Shown piece after piece: positions 26,458 to 34,843 of a stretch of DNA of 36,112 nucleotides. The stretch's first letter is position 1. Every line of letters starts with the position of its first letter. The notes beneath the pieces are model-generated. The model was not told the DNA's origin, did not search any database, and worked only from the letters and a program-made list of their open reading frames with translations. The stretch comes from Solimonas marina (GTDB taxonomy: Bacteria > Pseudomonadota > Gammaproteobacteria > Nevskiales > Nevskiaceae), in the NCBI RefSeq assembly GCF_012241385.1, contig NZ_JAAVXB010000019.1, forward strand, positions 1-36,112, given 5' to 3'. The translations under genes were made by a program, and so were the position numbers.

Positions 26458-26710
26458 GGTCGGCAGCTTTCGAATAAGGAAGCGGCGCCTCCGGCACACG
26501 CCCGAGGCCCCGAAAGGCGGCCGCCATTGTCCCTGCGGGCGCCGGGGCGTCAAGCCGTCGAAGCGTCGGCAAGGCCGGTGCCACGGTCGAGCGTGGCCCG
26601 ATTGCCCAGCGGAGCGACGTGCTTTGACTCCCCTCGCGCAAGCGGTTGGAGGGGAAGTGGGCGTCGGAAAGCGTCACTTGTTCTTCCAGCAGCGTCCGGA
26701 GCGTCACGCA

Positions 26711-27180
26711 CCCCACCTCACCCAACCCTCTCCGCCCCGCTGGCGGAGAGGGCTTTAGATGGTGCCGTGGGCACGAATGTGTTTTTACTCCCCTCCGCCC
26801 GCTTGCGGGGGGAGCGGCTGGGCGAGGTGGGCGCCGGAAAGCGTCGCCCTTCCTTTCAGCCGCATCCGGAGCGTCATGCACCCACCTCACCCAACCCTCT
26901 CCGCCCCACTGGCGGAGAGGGCTTCAGATGGCGCCGCGGGCGCGAATGTGTTTTTGCTCCTCTCCACCCGCGTGCAGGGGAGAGGCTGGGCGAGGTGGGC
27001 GCCGGAAAGCATCGCCCTTCCTTCCAGCCGCACCCGGAGCATCACGCACCCCACCTCACCCAACCCTCTCCGCCCCGCTGGCGGAGAGGGCTTTAGATGG
27101 TGCCGTGGGCACGAATGTGTTTTTACTCCCCTCCGCCCGCTTGCGGGGGGAGGGGCTGGGGGAGGTGGGCGCCGGAAGGC
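26711..27180. repeat. Family-2 repeat block between trmJ and suhB
   Basis: Three copies of a unit of about 169 bp start near 26711, 26881 and 27049. Each has a plus-oriented element (CCCACCTCACCCAACCCTCT, hairpin CTCCGCC/GGCGGAG), a spacer with a small GTGCC/GGCAC-type palindrome and a T-run, then a minus-oriented element (CTCCCCTCCGCCCGC then GGGGAGGGGCTGGG). The rest of the 842-base gap (26458-26710 and 27181-27299) shows no gene; the suhB promoter must lie in its last 115 bases or so. Confidence 0.88.
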
Positions 27181-27299
27181 AGCGCCATGCTGCGCAGTAG
27201 CATCAGATGCGCCGGCATCCACCGGCGGCGTCCCGTGCAGGGCCGACGCTCTGTTATCCTATGCGTCTCCCTCCCCGTTTCTTTAAGTCCCGGCCCGTC

Positions 27300-28067
27300 A
27301 TGCACCCGCTGGTCAATATCGCCGTTTCAGCCGCCCGCTCGGCCGGCAATTTCATCATGCGCCACTACGAGCGCACGGATCTGCTGAAGATCGAGCGCAA
27401 GGCGAAGAACGACTTCGTCACGCAGGTCGATCGCGGCGCGGAGCAGGAAATCATCCGCCTGATCCGCAAGGCCTATCCGCAGCACGCCATCCTCGCCGAG
27501 GAAAGCGGGCCGGACGGTGAAAACGAGGTGATGTGGATCATTGATCCGCTCGACGGCACAACCAACTTCCTGCACAGCATTCCGCACTTCGCCGTGTCGA
27601 TCGGCATTCAGGTGCGCGGCAAGCTTGAGCACGGCGTGATCTACGCCCCCTGCACGCAAGACTTGTATGTCGCCTCCAACGGCTCGGGCGCCACCCTGAA
27701 CAATCGCCGCATTCGCGTCAGCCAGAACAAGGACATGGAGCAGGCGCTGATCGGCACCGGCGTGCCGCTGCGCGAGGAATTCCTCGACCGTTACACACCG
27801 ATGCTGCGCAACATCGCCGCCAACACCGCCGGCGTGCGCCGCGCCGGCTCGGCAGCGCTGGACCTGGCCTACGTGGCCGCCGGCCGGCTCGACGGCTTCT
27901 GGGAGTTCAATCTCAAGCCCTGGGACATGGCCGCCGGCGTGGTCATGGTCCGCGAGGCGGGCGGCATCGTTCGCGCACTGGACGGCAGCGACGACCCTCT
28001 TCCCGACGGTCACGTCCTCGCGACGACGATCAAGCTCGACAGCGATTTGCGCGCATTGCTGCGTTAG
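27300..28067 (+). CDS. suhB: Inositol-1-monophosphatase SuhB
   Basis: SuhB hydrolyses inositol monophosphates; in E. coli it also acts in rRNA transcription antitermination and ribosome assembly. The 255-residue product begins MHPLVNIAVSAARSAGNFIM. Metal and substrate motifs are ILAEESG (about 65-71), WIIDPLDGTTNFLHSIPHF (about 80-98) and WEFNLKPWDMAAGVVMVREA (about 201-220). The ATG at 27300 fits the family; the frame is open to 27207 without homology. Its 3' side is a long repeat-filled gap. Confidence 0.95.
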   Translation: MHPLVNIAVSAARSAGNFIMRHYERTDLLKIERKAKNDFVTQVDRGAEQEIIRLIRKAYPQHAILAEESGPDGENEVMWIIDPLDGTTNFLHSIPHFAVSIGIQVRGKLEHGVIYAPCTQDLYVASNGSGATLNNRRIRVSQNKDMEQALIGTGVPLREEFLDRYTPMLRNIAANTAGVRRAGSAALDLAYVAAGRLDGFWEFNLKPWDMAAGVVMVREAGGIVRALDGSDDPLPDGHVLATTIKLDSDLRALLR

Positions 28068-28252
28068 GCGCAGGCATTCCGGCGGCAGCAAGGGTGACGA
28101 CGAAGTCCGCTCACTGCCGCACCAAAACCCGCTTCCATCAGCAACGCAGAAGGCAAAAGGCTGCGAATCCTCTCCCTCCGTACGGCGGCGCTCTCGGGCC
28201 AGAGTGATGTGCGCCGCTCGTCGCGACGCAGCTGCAAGGCATAGTGCCGCCT

Positions 28253-28725
28253 TCCGGCACCCACCTCCCCCAGCCCCTCCCCCCGCACGCGGGCGGAGGG
28301 GAGTTGGATCGCCGCGCGACGAAGCAGCAGAAGCCATCGATCCGACGCTCCGTGCGCACCATCTCGAAAAGCCTGCTCCATCAGCGAGACAGAACAGACA
28401 TTCCGTCACGCGCGGAAGCCGCAGATCCCACAAAGCCCTCTCCGCCAGCGGGGCGGAGAGGGTTGGGTGAGGTGGGGTTCTAGCTCGCCGCAGTGCAGCT
28501 GCAGCGCGACGCTGCCTTCCTGCACCCCCTCCCCCCACAAGTGGGCGGAGGGGAGTTGGATTGCCGCGTGCCGAAGCAGAAGCCATCGATCCGACGCTCG
28601 TACGCACCACCCCGAAAAGCCCGCTCCACCAGCGAGACAGAGCAGACGTTCCGTCACGTGCGGAAGCTGCAGATGCCACAAAGCCCTCTCCGCCAGCGGG
28701 GCGGAGAGGGTTTGGGTGAGGTGGG
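28253..28725. repeat. Family-2 repeat block between suhB and the pit operon
   Basis: Four elements lie in the 760-base gap: CCCACCTCCCCCAGCCCCTC-type elements near 28258-28303 and 28522-28560 on the plus strand, and minus-oriented elements with CCCTCTCCGCC/GGCGGAGAGGG near 28434-28477 and 28682-28726. Spacers between matched pairs are similar too (GCAGCTGCAG and CCGTCACGTGCGGAAG-like stretches). No gene is seen at 28068-28250. Confidence 0.85.
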
Positions 28726-28763
28726 GATGCGTGACGCACGAGCGCCGCTGGATGACACGCGGA

Positions 28764-28781
28764 CTGTCATAAAAATGTAAA
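28764..28781 (+). promoter_or_regulatory. PHO-box-like site upstream of DUF47-pit
   Basis: CTGTCATAAAAATGTAAA matches the E. coli PHO-box consensus CTGTCATAWAWCTGTCAY at 15 of 18 positions, with the half-sites 11 bases apart. It ends 46 bases before the DUF47 start, in a short AT-rich patch of GC-rich DNA, where PhoB would replace the -35 element. Phosphate control is inferred. Confidence 0.6.
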
Positions 28782-28827
28782 AATATCCCTTTGCCATGCG
28801 CCCGCTTTCCGACGCACAGGACTCTTC

Positions 28828-29466
28828 ATGCTTGGCCGTCTGATGCCCCGCGAGGGGAAGTTCTTCGATCTCTTCAATGCGCACGCTGAGCAGATCGTGC
28901 TGGGCGCCGAGCACCTGCTCGGACTCATGCGGACGCTGGGCCGCGACGCTGACCGGTCACAGGCACATGCGGCAGAGATCGATGCGATCGAGGACCGCGC
29001 CGACAAGATCACGCATCAAACCGTCGCGCTGCTGCATTCGACGTTCATCACACCGCTGGACCGCGACGAGATTCACCAGCTGATCTCACGCCTCGATGAT
29101 GTCATCGACATGATCCAGGCCGCGGCGCAGATGATCGACACCTACGACCTGCGCGACAGCACGCCGGAAGCCGTGCGCTTCGCCGAGATCATCCTCGACT
29201 CGGCGCGCAAGGTTGCCGAGGCGGTCGCGCTGCTCTCGGATATGGACAACAGCCGCAAGATCATGGTCGCCACGCGTGACATCGGCACCCTGGAAGCCGA
29301 CGCCGATCAGGTCTTGCGCGAGTCGCTGTCGAAGATATTCCGCACCGAGCCCGACGTCCGTCAGCTGATCAAGCTCAAGGATCTGTACGAATCGCTGGAG
29401 ATGGTCACCGACCACTGCGACGACGTCGGCAACATGCTCGAATCGATCGTGCTCGAAAACGCTTGA
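28828..29466 (+). CDS. DUF47 family PhoU-like phosphate transport regulator
   Basis: A 212-residue, nearly all-helical protein of the DUF47 family (YkaA/PhoU-like), whose members are usually encoded next to Pit transporters and are thought to regulate them. MLGRLMPREGKFFDLFNAHA is the common start, then ADKITHQTVALLHSTFITPL with the ExxxD-type acidic positions and DRDEIHQLISRLDDVIDMI, and near the end KLKDLYESLEMVTDHCDDVG. CAGGA precedes the ATG. The gene lies ten bases before pit in one transcription unit behind a PHO-box-like site. Confidence 0.92.
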   Translation: MLGRLMPREGKFFDLFNAHAEQIVLGAEHLLGLMRTLGRDADRSQAHAAEIDAIEDRADKITHQTVALLHSTFITPLDRDEIHQLISRLDDVIDMIQAAAQMIDTYDLRDSTPEAVRFAEIILDSARKVAEAVALLSDMDNSRKIMVATRDIGTLEADADQVLRESLSKIFRTEPDVRQLIKLKDLYESLEMVTDHCDDVGNMLESIVLENA

Positions 29467-29476
29467 GGTCCGCGGC

Positions 29477-30508
29477 ATGGACCACGTGACACTGCACGTC
29501 ATTCTGTTTCTGATCCTGCTGGCGCTGGCCTTCGATTTCATCAACGGCTTTCATGACGCCGCCAACTCGATCGCCACCGTCGTCTCCACCGGCGTGCTCA
29601 AACCGCAGATCGCCGTCGTCTTCGCCGCGGCGTTCAACTTCCTCGCCTACTTCATCTTCCCGCTGAAAGTCGCGGCCACGATCGGCAAAGGCACGATAGA
29701 CCCCAGCATCATTGATCACTATGTGATCTTCGGCGCGCTGGCGGGCGCCATCGCCTGGAACCTCATCACCTGGTACTTCGGCCTGCCCTCGAGCTCGTCG
29801 CACGCACTGATCGGCGGCCTGGTCGGCGCCGGCCTGTGCAAAGGCGGCTTTCACTCGCTGATCTGGTCGGGCCTGCTGAAGACGATCGCCTTCATCGTCA
29901 TCTCGCCCCTGCTGGGCTTCGTGCTCGGCTCCATCCTCACACTGGCCGTGAGCTGGATGTTCTTTCACTCCACGCAGCGCCGCGTCGACAAGCTGTTCCG
30001 GCGCCTGCAGCTGCTTTCCGCCTCACTCTACAGCCTTGGCCACGGCGGCAATGACGCGCAGAAGACCGCCGGCATCATCTGGATGCTGCTGATCGCCACG
30101 ACCGCGCAGGACCCCACCATTCTTCCGCACTGGATGCATGCTCATCCCGACCACCTCCCCGGCTGGATCGTCGCGGCCTGCTACATCACGATCGGCACCG
30201 GCACCATGTTCGGCGGCTGGCGCATCGTCAAAACCATGGGCCAGAAAATCACCAAACTCAAGCCCATCGGCGGCTTCTGCGCCGAAGTCGGCGGCGCCAC
30301 AACGCTGTTCATCGCGTCCGGCTTCGGCATCCCGGTGTCGACCACGCACACCATCACCGGTGCCATCATGGGCGTCGGCGCCACGCGCCGCTTCTCCGCA
30401 GTGCGCTGGGGCGTCGCCGGCTCCATCGTCTGGGCCTGGGCGCTGACCATCCCGGCCGCCGCGATCATCTCGGCGATCGCCTGGAAAATCGGGCGTTGGA
30501 TCTTGTAG
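29477..30508 (+). CDS. pit: Low-affinity inorganic phosphate transporter Pit
   Basis: Pit proteins carry metal-phosphate complexes into the cell using the proton gradient. The 343-residue protein is hydrophobic throughout, with about ten membrane helices, and has both PHO4-family signatures: GFHDAANSIA at 24-33 and GHGGNDAQKT at 188-197. GLPSSSSHALIGGLVGAG and GIPVSTTHTITGAIMGVG are the inverted-topology repeats of the family. A long cytoplasmic loop near 160-185 carries basic residues (RRVDKLFRRLQLL). It is the second gene of the DUF47-pit pair and is followed by repeats. Confidence 0.95.
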   Translation: MDHVTLHVILFLILLALAFDFINGFHDAANSIATVVSTGVLKPQIAVVFAAAFNFLAYFIFPLKVAATIGKGTIDPSIIDHYVIFGALAGAIAWNLITWYFGLPSSSSHALIGGLVGAGLCKGGFHSLIWSGLLKTIAFIVISPLLGFVLGSILTLAVSWMFFHSTQRRVDKLFRRLQLLSASLYSLGHGGNDAQKTAGIIWMLLIATTAQDPTILPHWMHAHPDHLPGWIVAACYITIGTGTMFGGWRIVKTMGQKITKLKPIGGFCAEVGGATTLFIASGFGIPVSTTHTITGAIMGVGATRRFSAVRWGVAGSIVWAWALTIPAAAIISAIAWKIGRWIL

Positions 30509-30602
30509 GCACGACGGTCGCGGTCTCGTTTCTTCTTTTACTGCGGAGCATGTACTGCGGAGCATGCAGAGGCGGTGACAGCAACGCCTGGCAGATACTT
30601 TC

Positions 30603-31112
30603 CGGCGCCCACCTGCCCCAGCCCCTCCCACCCCGCACGCGGGCGGAGGGAAGTGGGATTGACGCATGCCGAAGCGGAAGCGGCCGATTCAACGCTCCGT
30701 GCACACCACCTCGAAAAGCCTGCTCCACCAGCAAGACACAGACGTTCCGTCACGTGCGGAAGCTGCAGATCCCACAAAGCCCTCTCCGCCAGCGGGGCGG
30801 AGAGGGTTGGGTGAGGTGGGGTGCCTGCTCGCCGCAGTACAGCTGCGGAGCACGGCGCGGCCTTCCGGCACCCACCTCCCCCAGCCCCTCCCCCCGCACG
30901 CGGGCGGAGGGGAGTTAGGCCCGTGAGGACCGAGACGAGAGCCAGCAACTCCGATTTCGGGGCGCCGTCGAAAAGCCCTCTCCGCCAGCGGGGCGGAGAG
31001 GGTTGGGTGAGGTGGGGTGCCCGCTCGCCGCGGTACAGCTGCAGAGCACAGCGCCACCTTCCAGCGCCCACCTCCCCCAGCCCCTCCCCCCGCACGCGGG
31101 CGGAGGGGAGAA
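30603..31112. repeat. Family-2 repeat block between pit and the Fic gene
   Basis: The 661-base gap between convergent pit and the Fic gene carries five elements: plus-oriented near 30609-30660, 30870-30917 and 31068-31112, and minus-oriented near 30779-30822 and 30975-31018. Each minus-oriented element is followed about 45 bases later by a plus-oriented one, with a spacer of similar sequence (CTCGCCGC then GTACAGCTGC). The 90 bases before it and 57 after show nothing else. Confidence 0.87.
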
Positions 31113-31169
31113 AAGCGCACGCGCAACTGTCGCCGCACCCTCACCCCTCACCTCTGCCTGCGGAATTTT

Positions 31170-32399
31170 TTATTGATCCGGAAACAGCCCCGGCAACCAG
31201 CGCGCCGCAAGCCGGGCAGGAAACGCCAGATGCAGGGGCGCACGGGTTGAAGTCGCTATCAGCACGCCTGCATCCAGCAAGGCCGACGTGATCCGGCGGG
31301 CCTGCCGATCACCAGTGCCCAGAACCTTGAGGACATCCGCGCGCGGCAGTTCCCCGCGATACAGCACCGCATCGAGCACCGCGTCCGCACGCGGAGGCAA
31401 GCTCCCTAGCCGGATTTCTTCCTCGGCCCAGATCAGGATGCGGTGGCGTAAACGCTCAGGCTGGATCAGCGATTCCATGAAATCGATCTGGTCGATGCAG
31501 GTTTCCAAAAAGAACACGGCAAACTCGGCCAGACGCGACTCACTGAGATTGCCGCGCCCGTCATAGTCGCCGTGGCGTGGCTCGTCACAGGCGGCCAAAT
31601 GGGCTTTATAGGCTTGCTCCCGCCGGGCAAGCCCGCGTGCCACCGACCAGATGCCGCCGGTATTCATCGCCTCGTGCAGGATGGCGTACGACATCAGACG
31701 CGCGACGCGGCCGTTCCCGTCCAGAAACGGATGCATCCACAGCAGGCGATGATGCGCGGTCGCCGCCGCAATGATCGTGTCCACCTTGCCTAGCCTGGCG
31801 TAGCCCTCCTCAAAGCGCCGCATGAAACGGGGCAAGGCGCCGGGGCTGACAGGGATATGCTGCCCCACGGCCACGTCACGATGGCGCAGGCAACCCGGCA
31901 TCACGCGGATGCGTTCACCAGTGTCCGGATTCTCGACCCACAGCAGTTCGTCCGGCAGACGTTCGCAGAAGCGTCGGTGCATCGCGAGAATCGCGGCTTC
32001 GGATGTGGCCGGGCCGGGCAAACCGCCTTCGTCGATCCACTGCTGCACTTCGATATGCGCCCTGGCCTCCATCTGGAGATCACGCTTTTTCGGGTCGCGG
32101 CTGTAGTCCTCATTGAGAGCACGCTCGATGTCGACCGGATGTGTATCGTGGCCTTCGATCAGATTGCTGTAATAGCAGTTCATCGCGCGCACCATCGCAG
32201 CCAGCGCCCGCGTCATCTGCGGCGGCAGGCTGCGGCTCAGTCCGGTCGATTTCTCCACCAGCTCAACGGCGAGGTCGGCCAGCCGCGATCGATGCGCGGA
32301 ACTCGCCCGGATCAGCAGCGGCTCCATCGCCGTCGGCATTTCACCGCGGTCAACAGGCGCATCTATGTCCGCTTCCATGTCCGATTTTTCTTCGCTCAT
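31170..32399 (-). CDS. Fic family protein with N-terminal inhibitory helix
   Basis: Fic proteins transfer AMP (sometimes other groups) from a nucleotide to target proteins. The 409-residue product has a complete core motif HPFLDGNGRVAR starting at His223, so the catalytic His and phosphate-binding loop are intact. An inhibitory-helix motif SNLIEG (78-83; pattern [S/T]xxxE[G/N]) lies N-terminal, which makes it a class II, self-inhibited Fic. A C-terminal winged-helix-like part (residues about 330-390: LPPRADAVLDAVLYRGELPR, VLKVLGTGDRQARRITSALL) suggests DNA binding or self-regulation. No antitoxin gene adjoins it, as expected for class II. The target is unknown. The stretch upstream of the start (32400-32455) is strikingly AT-rich and probably holds the promoter. 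Confidence 0.9.
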   Translation of the reverse strand: MSEEKSDMEADIDAPVDRGEMPTAMEPLLIRASSAHRSRLADLAVELVEKSTGLSRSLPPQMTRALAAMVRAMNCYYSNLIEGHDTHPVDIERALNEDYSRDPKKRDLQMEARAHIEVQQWIDEGGLPGPATSEAAILAMHRRFCERLPDELLWVENPDTGERIRVMPGCLRHRDVAVGQHIPVSPGALPRFMRRFEEGYARLGKVDTIIAAATAHHRLLWMHPFLDGNGRVARLMSYAILHEAMNTGGIWSVARGLARREQAYKAHLAACDEPRHGDYDGRGNLSESRLAEFAVFFLETCIDQIDFMESLIQPERLRHRILIWAEEEIRLGSLPPRADAVLDAVLYRGELPRADVLKVLGTGDRQARRITSALLDAGVLIATSTRAPLHLAFPARLAARWLPGLFPDQ

Positions 32400-32510
32400 G
32401 TTCCATTATTATCATGTAATTATTGTATTTACGAGCAAATTTATAGCCTCCTCACGCCCGCTTTCATGGCCGGATCAGACAAGTGCGCCATCAACCCAGT
32501 CAGAAGATGT

Positions 32511-32756
32511 GCCCTCTCCGCCAGCCGGGGGCGGAGAAGATTGGGTGAGGCGGGATACCAGCTCGCCGCCGTGCAGCTGCAGAGCGCGGCGCGGCCTTCC
32601 AGCCCCCACCTCCCCCAGCCCCTCCCCCCACAAGCGGGCGGAGGGGAGCCGGACCGGCCAGGGCCGAGGCGAAAGCCCCCGATCCGCAGCCCGGCGCGCA
32701 GCACCGCGAAAGCCCTCTCCGCCGGCGGGGCGGAGAGGGTTGGGTGAGGTGAGGTG
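32511..32756. repeat. Family-2 repeat block upstream of the Fic gene
   Basis: Three elements: minus-oriented and degenerate near 32511-32553, plus-oriented near 32606-32651, minus-oriented near 32713-32755. The first has a changed stem (CTCTCCGCC against GGCGGAGAAG). The rest of the 533-base gap is an AT-rich patch at 32400-32455 and non-coding sequence ending in the H-NS terminator. Confidence 0.82.
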
Positions 32757-32883
32757 CCCGCTCGCCGCGGTACATTTGCCGCGCACAAAGCTGCCTTCAG
32801 AGCGCAGCGTGAACACCCGGGCGACAACTTACCTTGATATGCACCGTTGATACGGCCCCGTCACTTCCCATGAGCAGCGCAAA

Positions 32884-32914
32884 CAAAAAGCGCGCCGGAC
32901 GTCTGCCCGGCGCG
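32884..32914 (-). terminator. Terminator of the H-NS-like gene
   Basis: Nine-base-pair perfect stem (GCGCGCCGG at 32889-32897 with CCGGCGCGC at 32906-32914) and an eight-base loop. On the minus strand it is followed by TTTTT (32888-32884). It sits 18 bases after the stop. Confidence 0.93.
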
Positions 32915-32932
32915 CCTTTCAATCAAGCAGCT

Positions 32933-33238
32933 TCAGACCGCGAAGCTCTCGCGGCTCTTGCCCGCCGCTTCCGCGTCGGCCAGCCACTTTGGCGTGCGGC
33001 CGCGGCCGCTCCAGCTTTCGCCGGTAGCCGGGTTGCGGTACTTGGCCGCAACCTTGCTTGCACTCTTCTTGGCGCGCGACGATGATTTCGCCCCCCCGAG
33101 GTCCTCAAGCGTCAGGCCGAATTGCTCCATTTTCTCCTTGATTTCGGCGATCACCTTATCCAGTTCGGCGCGCCGGACGTCTTCCGCCTGACGAGTGAGA
33201 GCCTCAATCTGCTTCAGTAATTCACTATAAGTCGCCAC
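32933..33238 (-). CDS. H-NS-like nucleoid-associated protein
   Basis: A 101-residue H-NS family protein that binds and silences AT-rich DNA. The N-terminal half is a charged coiled coil for oligomerisation (YSELLKQIEALTRQAEDVRR and on to about residue 45). A basic Ser/Lys linker follows, then the C-terminal DNA-binding domain KYRNPATGESWSGRGRTPKW with the AT-hook-like GRGRTP loop. This motif form is the one of beta- and xanthomonad-type H-NS proteins. The GTG at 33238 (VATYSELLKQ) fits the family N-terminus; an open extension to 33373 does not. It lies beside the least GC-rich genes of the window. Confidence 0.92.
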   Translation of the reverse strand: MATYSELLKQIEALTRQAEDVRRAELDKVIAEIKEKMEQFGLTLEDLGGAKSSSRAKKSASKVAAKYRNPATGESWSGRGRTPKWLADAEAAGKSRESFAV

Positions 33239-33290
33239 GTTTATTCTCTTATAAAAAAGGTACGGAATACTACGCGTAAAAGCGCCGACC

Positions 33291-33296
33291 ATTATA
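33291..33296 (-). promoter_or_regulatory. -10 element of the H-NS-like gene
   Basis: A perfect TATAAT on the minus strand, about 53 bases before the GTG start. No good -35 is seen 17 bases upstream, so activation or extended contacts may be needed. Confidence 0.5.
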
Positions 33297-33411
33297 GGAG
33301 AACTCGCTATTCGCTGTATGGCCGTGACGTTTTCCGTGGTTTCCCGCAGCCCCCTTTTTGTGGCGTTAACCAATCAAGCATTCCGCGGTAATCTTTATAA
33401 AGAATACGATC

Positions 33412-34785
33412 ATGTCATCACTTGCCTGCTTCAAAGCCTACGACATTCGCGGACGCGTTCCGGACGAGCTGAATGAAAATATCGCCTACCGCCTGGGATT
33501 AGCGTTCGCCAAACGCTTTTCGCCGAGAAAGGTCGCGTTGGGGCGCGATATTCGGCATTCCAGCGAAGCCCTTCTGAATGCGCTGGCCCATGGCCTGGCC
33601 GAATCAGGCGTGGAGGTGCTTGATTTAGGATTGTGCGGCACGGAGGAGGTATATTGGGCCGCGCAACAAGCCGGAGTCGATGGCGCGATTGAAGTCACGG
33701 CGAGTCATAATCCGATCGATTACAACGGAATGAAGCTCGTGCTCGGAGGCGCGATACCCGTCTCCGGCGACTCAGGTTTGCGTGATCTGGAGCAACTCAC
33801 CGCAAGCTCCACCGCAACACCCCCCAAAGGTCGGCCGGCAATGACACCGGCGAGCTTTCGCACTGAACTCGTTGAGTTTCTGAAGAAATACGCCCCAAGC
33901 CCAGCACAAAAGCGGCTGAAGATCGTCGTGAATCCAGGCAACGGCGCGGCCGGCCCACTGCTCGACGCCTTAGAGCCGCAACTCCCGTTTGACCTGGTGA
34001 AGGTCCATTTCGAGCCAGACGGCAGCTTTCCCCACGGCATTCCCAACCCGCTCTTGCCTGAGAATCGAGCCGCCACCTCGGAGGCTGTCATCCAGCACAA
34101 TGCTGACTTCGGCGTCGCTTGGGATGGAGACTTCGATCGCTGCTTCCTCTTCGACGAACGCGGCACATTCATCGAAGGGTATTACATCGTCGGCCTGCTC
34201 GCAGAGGCGCTGCTGAAGCAGAGTCCAGGGGCACGTATCGTGCATGATCCTCGACTGACGTGGAACACCATCGACGTTGTCTCGGCCGCCAACGGCGTTG
34301 CCGTGCAATCCAAGACCGGCCACGCATTCATCAAAGAACGGATGCGCAAAGAGGATGCGATCTACGGCGGTGAAATGAGTGCCCACCATTACTTCCGGGA
34401 CTTTGCCTATTGCGACAGCGGCATGCTGCCGTGGCTGCTGGCCGCGAAGCTGGTTGTGCAATCCGGCAAGCCACTTTCGGTCCTTGTCGAGGAACGCGTC
34501 GGGCTCTATCCCGCCAGCGGTGAGATCAACCGCACAGTTCCTGACGTTGGAACAGTGATTGCTGCTATCCGGAACGAGTATGCTGACAATGGCACCGTCG
34601 ACACGACCGATGGCTTGAGTGTTGAGTATGCAGACTGGCGCTTCAATCTGCGCGGCTCCAACACCGAGCCGGTACTTCGGCTGAATGTTGAGTCACGGGG
34701 CAACGAGTCTTTGATGCGAGCACGCACTGACGAACTACTCGCAGCTATCGCACGGCACGGCGGCCAGCTCGTTGCCGCGCATTGA
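33412..34785 (+). CDS. manB: Phosphomannomutase (ManB/CpsG type)
   Basis: This enzyme converts mannose-6-phosphate to mannose-1-phosphate for GDP-mannose synthesis. The 457 residues match the CpsG/ManB group: [20 protein letters not shown] at the start, the phosphoserine loop [13 protein letters not shown] with Ser98, the Mg2+ loop DGDFDRC at 238-244, the sugar-binding [13 protein letters not shown] and the phosphate-binding [15 protein letters not shown] near the end. Some relatives also use glucose phosphates, so a dual role is possible. The gene is less GC-rich than the left part of the window and is divergent from the H-NS gene. manC follows after 58 bases. Confidence 0.93.
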   Translation: MSSLACFKAYDIRGRVPDELNENIAYRLGLAFAKRFSPRKVALGRDIRHSSEALLNALAHGLAESGVEVLDLGLCGTEEVYWAAQQAGVDGAIEVTASHNPIDYNGMKLVLGGAIPVSGDSGLRDLEQLTASSTATPPKGRPAMTPASFRTELVEFLKKYAPSPAQKRLKIVVNPGNGAAGPLLDALEPQLPFDLVKVHFEPDGSFPHGIPNPLLPENRAATSEAVIQHNADFGVAWDGDFDRCFLFDERGTFIEGYYIVGLLAEALLKQSPGARIVHDPRLTWNTIDVVSAANGVAVQSKTGHAFIKERMRKEDAIYGGEMSAHHYFRDFAYCDSGMLPWLLAAKLVVQSGKPLSVLVEERVGLYPASGEINRTVPDVGTVIAAIRNEYADNGTVDTTDGLSVEYADWRFNLRGSNTEPVLRLNVESRGNESLMRARTDELLAAIARHGGQLVAAH

Positions 34786-34843
34786 GCATATTTTTGAATT
34801 GGATATTTCGCTCGCCGAGCCGGCGAGCTGATCGGAGCGCAAC

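Noticed and set aside
26640-27286. Pro/Arg-rich frames between trmJ and suhB
   Set aside because: They are translations of the 169-bp repeat unit, present in more than one frame and without start signals.
30521-31291. Open frames across the pit-Fic repeats
   Set aside because: They follow the family-2 repeat units in several frames and end in unrelated places; no protein family is visible.
33301-33411. Promoter for manB (TTAACC and TAATCT with 17-base spacing)
   Set aside because: Both hexamers are weak and other pairs fit as well, so no promoter was listed.
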